A stretch of 23,641 bases of DNA from a virus. Shown here one piece after another: positions 1 through 5,116 of the stretch. The position numbers and the translations under genes are program-made. Below the pieces are notes generated by a model, which made no database searches, was not told the DNA's origin, and saw only the letters and a list, made by a program, of their open reading frames with translations. Location of the stretch: positions 1 to 23,641 of the IMG/VR virus record IMGVR_UViG_3300023115_000100; one strand, given 5' to 3'. Each line of letters starts with the position of its first letter. The stretch's first letter is position 1.

Positions 1-301
1 CGTATTTACCAACACCCCCAACAAGCTCAGTCCTAATAACGAGGTCATCATCACCAGCGATAGCACCATTGAGCTTGTCTTCGAGCCAGTGGGTTGCGTC
101 GTACCCAAGAGCCTTCTCTTCGTCGTCCTTAGTTCGTTTCTCTGGCGTATCGACTCCTGCCACTCTAACCCTTTCTTTCTTATAAAGATCGAAACCCAGG
201 TCAATAGTGACATCGATTGTATCGCCGTCTACAACCCTATTTATTTCTACAACTCTAAAGTTATAGCAAGACTTCCTGCTTGGTGGTGTCATTGCTCCCA
301 T
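1..301 (-). CDS. Staphylococcal-nuclease-like (thermonuclease) protein, partial at left edge
   Basis: Translation of the minus strand gives a protein running off the left edge after 100 codons. It carries the SNase-family core: VVDGDTID near residues 22-29 (the D21-type calcium ligand), then RVRVAGVDTPE near 45-55, which supplies the R35, D40, T41 and E43 equivalents. The second catalytic arginine (R87 in the S. aureus enzyme) would lie outside the window. The family is Ca2+-dependent and cleaves DNA and RNA; host DNA or RNA breakdown is a plausible role but is inferred. I chose the ATG at 301 because AAAGGAG lies about 7 bases upstream; a second in-frame ATG is at 292. The gene overlaps the preceding 88-aa gene by 41 bases, so it is likely translated from the same message. 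Confidence 0.85.
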   Translation of the reverse strand, partial: MGAMTPPSRKSCYNFRVVEINRVVDGDTIDVTIDLGFDLYKKERVRVAGVDTPEKRTKDDEEKALGYDATHWLEDKLNGAIAGDDDLVIRTELVGGVGKY

Positions 302-527
302 AATTCATCTCCTTTGATTCTAGTGCGCCTGCCAATCCAATAATAGTTATAAGAGCAGTGATGACAGCACCAGCACCCCACACCCATTTTTCAAGTTTAC
401 GAACTCTTTCACGAAGTTCATCAACCATGGCAGAATCTCCACCATTTTCAAGTTGTTCGACCCTATGTTTCAGAAGTGCTATCTCTTGATCCTGCTGAGC
501 ATCTTTGATTTCTATTTGATTAGGCAT
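261..527 (-). CDS. Small coiled-coil protein with C-terminal membrane segment (XhlA-like layout)
   Basis: The protein has 88 residues. Residues about 8-47 form a heptad-rich charged helix (for example EIALLKHRVEQLEN). A single hydrophobic span follows at about 48-69 (WVWGAGAVITALITIIGLAGAL), then a short polar tail. This layout resembles XhlA-type phage membrane proteins that take part in lysis, but I see no family-specific signature, so the role is inferred. The ATG at 527 shares one base with the stop codon of the 35-aa gene upstream (TAATG), which indicates translational coupling. The 3' end overlaps the nuclease gene that follows. Confidence 0.75.
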   Translation of the reverse strand: MPNQIEIKDAQQDQEIALLKHRVEQLENGGDSAMVDELRERVRKLEKWVWGAGAVITALITIIGLAGALESKEMNYGSNDTTKQEVLL

Positions 528-634
528 TACTTCTTCTTGCCTCCGTTCTTAGCCTTCTTCGCTGTTGCGTTGCCCTGGTTCTGCTTCTTGTTGTTTGCAG
601 TCCCCTTCTTGCCCTTGTTCGGACTCTTGGACAT
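527..634 (-). CDS. 35-aa lysine-rich protein overlapping another gene
   Basis: The 35-residue product starts MSKSPNKGKKGT and ends GGKKK. It is almost entirely K, N, G, Q, A and T, with about a dozen lysines, and so is very basic and probably disordered. Its stop codon overlaps the start of the 88-aa gene (TAATG). AGAAGAAG lies just before its ATG and GGAA slightly further upstream. About 86 bases (549-634) are shared in another frame with the 3' part of the 67-aa membrane gene. The coupled stop/start argues that it is real; the low-complexity sequence argues for caution. A nucleic-acid-binding role would fit the charge but is a guess. Confidence 0.55.
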   Translation of the reverse strand: MSKSPNKGKKGTANNKKQNQGNATAKKAKNGGKKK

Positions 635-752
635 CTTCTTCTAGTTCCTTAAATGATAGGATTAGAATATATATGACACAATATAGCGTAAATGCAAGTC
701 CGCAACATAAAAGAATAATAACAGACCAAACAGGATCGTTTATATCTCTCAT
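549..752 (-). CDS. Small single-span membrane protein, unknown
   Basis: The 67-aa protein starts MRDINDPVWS. One strongly hydrophobic segment lies at about residues 9-33 (SVIILLCCGLAFTLYCVIYI), followed by an acidic, Q/E-rich tail. I chose the ATG at 752 because it overlaps the TGA of the preceding gene as ATGA; a GTG two codons upstream is possible. The low-complexity C-terminal third is overprinted by the 35-aa lysine-rich frame, so that tail may be shaped by the other frame. I recognise no family. Confidence 0.65.
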   Translation of the reverse strand: MRDINDPVWSVIILLCCGLAFTLYCVIYILILSFKELEEDVQESEQGQEGDCKQQEAEPGQRNSEEG

Positions 753-1111
753 CGCCACTTCCTATGATTTATGGAAGTATCATTCCAATCATTGGCATCT
801 GACCAAGGAGCAATGATACGAATATCATCGAGTCCTTCTATATCAGACTTTTTGATTTCTGTTACTGGTTCCTGTTTCTCTTCTTCGTTCCAAGTTTTCA
901 TAATCTCATTAACTTGTTTATCCACGTCAGTCATCTCCATATCAACTTTACCTTGAACCCACATAGTCCATAACCACTCTATGAAACCTAGAGCAAGATG
1001 ATTGATGGGAAATTTTTGTTTGTTTGCCCATCTCTTACTCTTAGTATACCAGTTGTCTTCTCCACCCCAATAATACTTAAACTTATGTTCTATTTTAGGA
1101 TCAGCAGTCAT
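749..1111 (-). CDS. Conserved-looking phage protein, unknown function
   Basis: The 120-aa protein starts MTADPKIEHKFKYYWGG. It is rich in tryptophan and charged residues (WYTKSKRW, FIEWLWTMW) and ends in a polar tail. The hydrophobic aromatic stretch at about 42-55 is too short and broken to be a clear membrane span. The ATG at 1111 was preferred over a TTG at 1138 because it gives an 11-base overlap with the upstream 207-aa gene, the usual spacing here. Its stop forms an ATGA overlap with the next gene. No motif assigns a function. Confidence 0.7.
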   Translation of the reverse strand: MTADPKIEHKFKYYWGGEDNWYTKSKRWANKQKFPINHLALGFIEWLWTMWVQGKVDMEMTDVDKQVNEIMKTWNEEEKQEPVTEIKKSDIEGLDDIRIIAPWSDANDWNDTSINHRKWR

Positions 1112-1724
1112 TAAATGTAGACCCCACTTCAGAACCAATATCAGAACCTAATTTCTGTCCCAAAAGAAGTGCCCATCCACCTGCTAGCCATCCAACATAA
1201 GGAATACTAGAAACAGCAGGAACTATGAGTCCAGCACTAATTGCGGTTCCTGCCATCGCACCCTGTGAGCGTGCGCCAGCGTCCGCCCTGATGCACTCTT
1301 CGCTTTTGGCACCCAACTTTCCCTCGGGGTCTAATGCCCCACCTCCTAGGTTTCTAGCACCATCCATTGTATATTGGTCTACACGATATTCTCTTCTACG
1401 TGTTATACCACCACCAAAGAATCCTTTCTTATTCTGGTCCAACTGAAGAGACTTTTCAGAGTTTAAAATAGCAGGGTCGTTTGCTTTATATTCAATTTTA
1501 TATCCATCCCTAGTTGCTTCAACTTTATAGGATGAATAATCTCCCTGTGGAAAATTAATTACTGGATACTGCGGTCGAACAGCATTCAACAAATGACCGA
1601 GAATACCAATATGAGCAATACCAAATACCACACCTAATCCAATAGCAATATTCTTTGTAGAGAATCTCTTTGGTGGTGTGGATGGAATTACTTCTGGAAC
1701 ATCAGTCTTTTTGTTGAATGCCAT
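1101..1724 (-). CDS. Membrane protein with glycine-rich C-terminal region, unknown
   Basis: The 207-aa protein has a hydrophobic segment at about residues 25-46 (IAIGLGVVFGIAHIGILGHLL). A soluble central region of about 100 residues follows, then a second hydrophobic, glycine-rich region at about 155-195 (AISAGLIVPAVSSIPYVGWL, then a GxxxG-rich stretch with LGSDIGSEVGS). GxxxG spacing suits helix packing in membranes. It lies in a run of small membrane proteins, two bases after the 83-aa gene. A structural or envelope-targeted role is possible; no known family was recognised. Confidence 0.7.
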   Translation of the reverse strand: MAFNKKTDVPEVIPSTPPKRFSTKNIAIGLGVVFGIAHIGILGHLLNAVRPQYPVINFPQGDYSSYKVEATRDGYKIEYKANDPAILNSEKSLQLDQNKKGFFGGGITRRREYRVDQYTMDGARNLGGGALDPEGKLGAKSEECIRADAGARSQGAMAGTAISAGLIVPAVSSIPYVGWLAGGWALLLGQKLGSDIGSEVGSTFNDC

Positions 1725-1726
1725 AA

Positions 1727-1978
1727 TCAGAAGGGAAGAGCGGATCCAGTCTTACCAGTTGGAACGGCACCGCCAGTTACTTCTGGCATCTTAGGCATTG
1801 CCTTTTCAAGCATACCAGGGAGAGCACCAGCAACTGCTTCGGTTGCTGCTTTAGTTGCTGCTGCTTTGGCAGATTCAATCAAAGCATCCTTATTAAGATA
1901 CACATAAGCACCACCACCAACAATGGCAGCAGATACACCAAATGAAGCAAGAGCTAAAACGTTAATAAGTTTTTGCAT
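1727..1978 (-). CDS. Small membrane-anchored alanine-rich protein
   Basis: The 83-aa protein has an N-terminal hydrophobic segment at about residues 5-28 (INVLALASFGVSAAIVGGGAYVY). An alanine-rich amphipathic helix follows (about 32-54), then a proline/glycine-rich tail. The N-terminus could be an uncleaved signal anchor. The ATG at 1978 follows the stop of the 52-aa gene by one base. Function unknown; it belongs to the membrane-protein cassette of this block. Confidence 0.7.
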   Translation of the reverse strand: MQKLINVLALASFGVSAAIVGGGAYVYLNKDALIESAKAAATKAATEAVAGALPGMLEKAMPKMPEVTGGAVPTGKTGSALPF

Positions 1979-1979
1979 T

Positions 1980-2138
1980 TTATTGTCCAGTAAAGGTTTT
2001 ATCTAAATCCTTCAACTCAGAGTAATATTCACAGGGATATTCCATAGCAACTGGTTCATCATAAATCATCATTTCGGTACGGCAAATTCCATTACCAATT
2101 TCCATATGACCAACAATAAACAAAGTGAGTAGCATCAT
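1980..2138 (-). CDS. 52-aa protein with hydrophobic N-terminus, unknown
   Basis: This short frame fills the gap between the 158-aa and 83-aa genes. It starts MMLLTLFIVGHMEIGNG and continues with ICRTEMMIYDEPVAMEY, then an acidic tail ending in TGQ. The first nine residues are hydrophobic but too short for a full membrane span. It has two cysteines (residues 19 and 36). Position supports it: it starts four bases after the upstream stop, ends one base before the next ATG, and leaves no unused space. No family was recognised. Confidence 0.6.
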   Translation of the reverse strand: MMLLTLFIVGHMEIGNGICRTEMMIYDEPVAMEYPCEYYSELKDLDKTFTGQ

Positions 2139-2142
2139 GGCA

Positions 2143-2619
2143 TTAAATTGTAGGCATTACGGGTGGTTCACCGTCGTTCTTAGGAGCAGCGGTACTAATC
2201 TGAAGAGGTGCTTGCTCAATACGAATCGTTTGAGCAGGAGCAGTTGCGGCAGCAGCAGCAATCAGTTTCTCCAAATCTGCCTTAGATACACCGCCAGCAT
2301 TACCCATCTTCATCGTTCCATCGCCAGACTTCTTAGCAGTCTGAACACCGAATGTTGCTAAAACACCAGTAAAGACCGATGCGATAAAAGTGGGATCAAG
2401 TTTCTGCTCAGGAATACCAAATGCAGCAGGAAGTTTAATGTAAGCAAGAGTTAAAATACCACCAGACCAGACAAGAATACCAAGTCTGACCATTGTGCTA
2501 ATTGCTTCCAACTGACCTTCATGATCAGTAGCAGCATCTCTTAGTTTAGCAAATGGACCCTTCTTTTTTTCTTCTTCCTTTGCTTCTGCTTTAGAAACTT
2601 CTTTTACTTCTTCTGGCAT
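2143..2619 (-). CDS. Two-span membrane protein (holin candidate)
   Basis: The 158-aa protein begins with a highly charged K/E segment (residues 1-28). Two hydrophobic helices follow: about 40-62 (STMVRLGILVWSGGILTLAYI) and about 78-96 (FIASVFTGVLATFGVQTA). Between them is a short loop with PEQKLDP. An alanine-rich helix and a proline-rich tail complete it. Charged N-terminus, two spans and soluble C-terminus are compatible with a two-span holin, but holins share little sequence, so this rests on topology and on neighbouring small membrane proteins. No endolysin gene is visible beside it. Confidence 0.65.
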   Translation of the reverse strand: MPEEVKEVSKAEAKEEEKKKGPFAKLRDAATDHEGQLEAISTMVRLGILVWSGGILTLAYIKLPAAFGIPEQKLDPTFIASVFTGVLATFGVQTAKKSGDGTMKMGNAGGVSKADLEKLIAAAAATAPAQTIRIEQAPLQISTAAPKNDGEPPVMPTI

Positions 2620-2644
2620 TATGTGTGAAATAAGGCACTGCTAT

Positions 2645-2896
2645 TTAGGGTGCCAATATTTCAACAGTGATGTTTGAGTTTTGTATTTGGTTATATCTTT
2701 TACAAAGGGTTTCACTTGATTCGTGTTCCCATCGATGATATGCACTTTTTAGGGATTTGACGTAATCAGTACCACCACAACCTACCATTTCTTCGGCAAC
2801 GATGGTCTTGATTAACACATCTCTCGTTAAATGTGTCATATGTAAATTCTTGTTTCCAACAATAAATTCTACATTATAATTCTTAAGAGAAATCAA
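2645..2896 (-). CDS. Hypothetical protein, 83 aa
   Basis: A soluble, mixed alpha/beta-looking protein with no recognised motif. The longest frame begins at a TTG at 2896, giving MISLKNYNVEFIVGNK. The first ATG is at 2839 (MTHLTRDVLIK) and would give 64 residues. Neither has a strong ribosome-binding site, so the start is uncertain; I give the longer form because the upstream part reads like ordinary protein (NYNVEFIVGNKNLHMTH). It lies between the metallopeptidase and the two-span membrane protein, with about 40 bases upstream holding a perfect 7-bp hairpin. Confidence 0.6.
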   Translation of the reverse strand: MISLKNYNVEFIVGNKNLHMTHLTRDVLIKTIVAEEMVGCGGTDYVKSLKSAYHRWEHESSETLCKRYNQIQNSNITVEILAP

Positions 2897-2917
2897 AGAA
2901 TTTATCTTGGGTGGTCT

Positions 2918-2933
2918 TCCGAAAAATTTCGGA
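2918..2933. repeat. Perfect short hairpin between two genes
   Basis: TCCGAAA, two A bases, then TTTCGGA form a perfect 7-bp stem in the gap after the metallopeptidase gene. No T-run follows on either strand, so it is not a convincing intrinsic terminator. It may be an RNA-processing or stabilising hairpin; this is inferred. Confidence 0.4.
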
Positions 2934-2938
2934 TGTTA

Positions 2939-3610
2939 TTATTTAGTGATATATCCCTCTTCACGTAACCACTTTTCAGTCAAAGGGGTCGGTTTATACA
3001 CCTCCCACATTTTACCATTAGCACAAGCATCCAGTGCTTTAGCAGTCATTCCTTCAGTTCTTCCTGCCCATCCCGCCTCTGCTTCCCAGGGAACAGCAGA
3101 TGCTGGGTAAGACCGTTCTGCCATTTCACGGTACATTGTAGGTACATCTTCTTCAGGATTGATAATGGCAATCAAAGAGTTCTTAATAGTACCTGCCATA
3201 CAATCCTGTGCTGCATGCCATCCCTCATGACGCATCACAGACATCAATACACCAGGGCGACGCATGTAAGTCTTATTCAGGAAGAAGTTATTACTTACAG
3301 TGTGATAGACACCACGATGTCCAACAGGAAAATATTTTTCATCTGCTAGAAACACCTCAACTCCGACCTTATCAAGGGCAACGAGCATTCTACCGAACTC
3401 GTCAGCAATGATACTATAATCACTATCGGGATAAACATTAGCAATAATGCTGATATCTTTGACTCGCTGGACATCTTTGGTGCATTCGCGGACAATCATA
3501 CACCCCATTGAGTCCATAGTGTAATAACCCTTGGTGATTTTAGAGTTATCGGCAAAAGCAGGAGTTCCCACAGAAACTGCTGCCAGCATAGCAAAAATAG
3601 TTTTGATCAT
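2939..3610 (-). CDS. Exported HExxH-type metallopeptidase (putative)
   Basis: The 223-aa protein has a clear signal peptide: MIKTIF, a hydrophobic stretch, and a likely signal-peptidase I site after residue 20 (TPAFA before DNS). The zinc-binding motif is HEGWH at residues 128-132, with E129 as the presumed catalytic base. The glutamates of PWEAEAGW (176 and 178), about 45 residues on, are candidates for the third ligand, as in gluzincins. Four cysteines (37, 43, 137, 196) could form disulfides in the periplasm. The substrate is unknown; export and membrane-gene neighbours suggest an envelope target, possibly at lysis. The ATG overlaps the stop of the upstream 37-aa gene (ATGA). Confidence 0.7.
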   Translation of the reverse strand: MIKTIFAMLAAVSVGTPAFADNSKITKGYYTMDSMGCMIVRECTKDVQRVKDISIIANVYPDSDYSIIADEFGRMLVALDKVGVEVFLADEKYFPVGHRGVYHTVSNNFFLNKTYMRRPGVLMSVMRHEGWHAAQDCMAGTIKNSLIAIINPEEDVPTMYREMAERSYPASAVPWEAEAGWAGRTEGMTAKALDACANGKMWEVYKPTPLTEKWLREEGYITK

Positions 3611-3720
3611 GTGAAGTATTTTTTATAAAGAGCAGATGCTTCAAGATGTTTACCACTATTGGTAAGTAATTTGATTCTATCTAGAATCTTCTTTTTGAAA
3701 ACCTTAGACGTTACCTCCAT
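3607..3720 (-). CDS. 37-aa basic protein, unknown
   Basis: This short frame starts MEVTSKVFKKKILDRIK and ends LYKKYFT. It is lysine-rich and probably helical. AGGAGA about nine bases before the ATG is a good ribosome-binding site. The stop codon overlaps the start of the metallopeptidase gene (ATGA), and the start lies 17 bases inside the end of the 64-aa gene. These signals support a real gene and suggest coupled translation of the peptidase. No family was recognised. Confidence 0.6.
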   Translation of the reverse strand: MEVTSKVFKKKILDRIKLLTNSGKHLEASALYKKYFT

Positions 3721-3898
3721 CTTCATCTCCTATGTATTCTAGTGAAATTACATCAGTACTTTTAATCTTTGGGTTCATCCATTCCTTGAACTCACAGTGT
3801 ACAGCATAAGCATTATCTATGTCATCTTCACAAAGAATATGAATCCTATCAATTACATAATCATGTATCTTGTATAGGTTTTCTTGTAAAGTTACCAT
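3704..3898 (-). CDS. Hypothetical protein, 64 aa
   Basis: A small acidic protein starting MVTLQENLYKIHDYVID. It has two cysteines and an acidic C-terminus (GDEDGGNV). The ATG at 3898 follows AAGGA at close spacing and lies 38 bases inside the end of the GIY-YIG gene. The 37-aa gene starts inside its 3' end. No recognised domain. Confidence 0.65.
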   Translation of the reverse strand: MVTLQENLYKIHDYVIDRIHILCEDDIDNAYAVHCEFKEWMNPKIKSTDVISLEYIGDEDGGNV

Positions 3899-4310
3899 AG
3901 TCCTTACGCATGTAGCGACCTAGAATATTACTATTATAATAGGCAGGACTTCCGTCGTCAAGTGCTTCTGATAATACATTGTTAAGAAACAATTGTTTTG
4001 TTTCTTCAAAGTTACAATTGCCTTTTGTATCGTGAATACTCAGTATTTCTCTACTGAAGATCTCTTTGCCATACTTTTTTATATCCTCCTTTAATTCTGG
4101 GCAAGAACCATAGTACTTTTTCCAATCTGATTCTTGTTTTACTTTTCTTTTCTTTCCTGGTGGCTTTCTAAAGGACCAAAAGTATTTTCTACCGATGTAC
4201 CGTTTACCTGTTTGTAAATTAGTAATCCTGTAGACAAAACCATACAAATCGTTAATGTCCTCAGATAGAAAAATTCTACCTTTAAAAACCCATGGGTTTT
4301 CATAACTCAT
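3861..4310 (-). CDS. GIY-YIG nuclease-family protein
   Basis: The 149-aa protein shows the GIY-YIG layout: YGFVYRITN at residues 23-31 (GIY half), then GKRYIGRK at 35-42 (YIG half). A conserved basic/aromatic segment follows (ESDWKKYYGS, 60-69), then FSREIL (85-90) and N100-x-E102 near the C-terminal helix, where the family has its metal-binding glutamate. Family members cleave DNA with one metal ion and include T4 homing endonucleases such as I-TevI. No separate DNA-binding domain is seen, so it may be a freestanding homing or host-DNA-directed nuclease; I cannot tell which. It is the first gene leftward from the divergent promoter region. Confidence 0.75.
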   Translation of the reverse strand: MSYENPWVFKGRIFLSEDINDLYGFVYRITNLQTGKRYIGRKYFWSFRKPPGKKRKVKQESDWKKYYGSCPELKEDIKKYGKEIFSREILSIHDTKGNCNFEETKQLFLNNVLSEALDDGSPAYYNSNILGRYMRKDYGNFTRKPIQDT

Positions 4311-4421
4311 ACTTTAAAATTATATGAGCTATTATTTATCTTTAACCGGGACAAACCTAGTCTATTCACAATCAAGGTTTATGTCAAGCCCTTGATAAAT
4401 AATCAATAAAGAGTTATACTG
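4311..4421. promoter_or_regulatory. Divergent promoter region with paired GATAAATAAT boxes
   Basis: This is the only place where minus- and plus-strand genes diverge. GATAAATAAT occurs on the minus strand (complement of 4331-4340), 20 bases before the ATG at 4310, and on the plus strand at 4394-4403, 18 bases before the ATG at 4422. Both are one base from the T4-type late promoter TATAAATA. A TATAAT-like box lies even closer to the leftward gene. ATCAAGG (4371-4377) and CCTTGAT (4390-4396) form an inverted repeat next to the rightward box. Promoter activity is inferred. Confidence 0.5.
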
Positions 4422-4766
4422 ATGTCGGTCTACGTCAGAAATTTAACAATAAGTTCTCATTCTGATTTTTCAGAAAACTTTGAATTGTATCAGTTAGGTG
4501 GTCTACCTACAAATCTGTCTGGATACACAGTAGAGTCTCAAATGAGAAAGCATCCAGACAGTTCCACTGCCTATAACTTTACTGTAGGTATTACCAGTGC
4601 TGCTGATGGTAATTTGACCTTATCGATGACAGATAGCGATACTTCATTGATAAAACCTGGAAGATATGTATATGATGTAATGGCAACAAGACCTAATGGT
4701 GATAAATTAATTGTTCTAGAAGGAACTGTGAATGTGAGAGCAGGATTTTCTACTAACTGTCCATAA
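4422..4766 (+). CDS. Probable virion (tail or baseplate) protein, paralogue 1
   Basis: The 114-aa, mostly beta-strand protein has no cysteine clusters or enzyme motifs. Landmarks shared with the next gene are DF...F.L near the start, NLSGYT...QMR at about 31-42, FTV at about 53-55, GNLTLSMT at about 63-70, KPGRYVYDV at about 78-86 and LEGTVNV at about 99-105. The compact beta-sandwich look and the unit of two paralogues suggest a structural component such as a baseplate or fibre protein; the assignment is inferred. The stop overlaps the start of the next gene (TAATG). Confidence 0.7.
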   Translation: MSVYVRNLTISSHSDFSENFELYQLGGLPTNLSGYTVESQMRKHPDSSTAYNFTVGITSAADGNLTLSMTDSDTSLIKPGRYVYDVMATRPNGDKLIVLEGTVNVRAGFSTNCP

Positions 4767-5116
4767 TGTCACAACAACCAACATTTATCGTAAATCTGTT
4801 AATGTATACAGGTTGCGACTTTACTCAAACATTTGTATTAGAAGATACTCAGTCAAATTCACCAAAGAATCTGACTGGATACACTGCGTGTTGTAAAATG
4901 AGACGCTACGAAACTTCTAGTGAAGCGGGAACCTTTACAGTTGACTTTGGTAATGATAGAAGAGGAGGACGTTTAGAAATTATAATGACAAAAGCAAATA
5001 CTATTAACTTGAAAGCAGGAAAATATTTTTACGATGTCGTACTACAAGATCCTAACAACGAAAGGACAAGAGTCGTTGAAGGAACCATTTTAGTTAAGAG
5101 AGCAGTTACTCGTTAG
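4766..5116 (+). CDS. Probable virion (tail or baseplate) protein, paralogue 2
   Basis: The 116-aa protein is clearly related to its upstream neighbour: DFTQTFVL, NLTGYTACCKMR, FTVDF, GRLEIIMT, KAGKYFYDV and VEGTILV occur in the same order and spacing. It is a diverged tandem duplicate, translationally coupled to the first copy (TAATG). It has a local cysteine pair (ACCK) that the first copy lacks. It converges on the 852-aa minus-strand gene, and the two stop codons overlap (5113-5116) with no terminator between them. Confidence 0.7.
   Translation: MSQQPTFIVNLLMYTGCDFTQTFVLEDTQSNSPKNLTGYTACCKMRRYETSSEAGTFTVDFGNDRRGGRLEIIMTKANTINLKAGKYFYDVVLQDPNNERTRVVEGTILVKRAVTR

Noticed and set aside
2918-2933. 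Hairpin TCCGAAA/TTTCGGA as a rho-independent terminator
   Set aside because: No T-run follows on either strand; kept only as a short hairpin.
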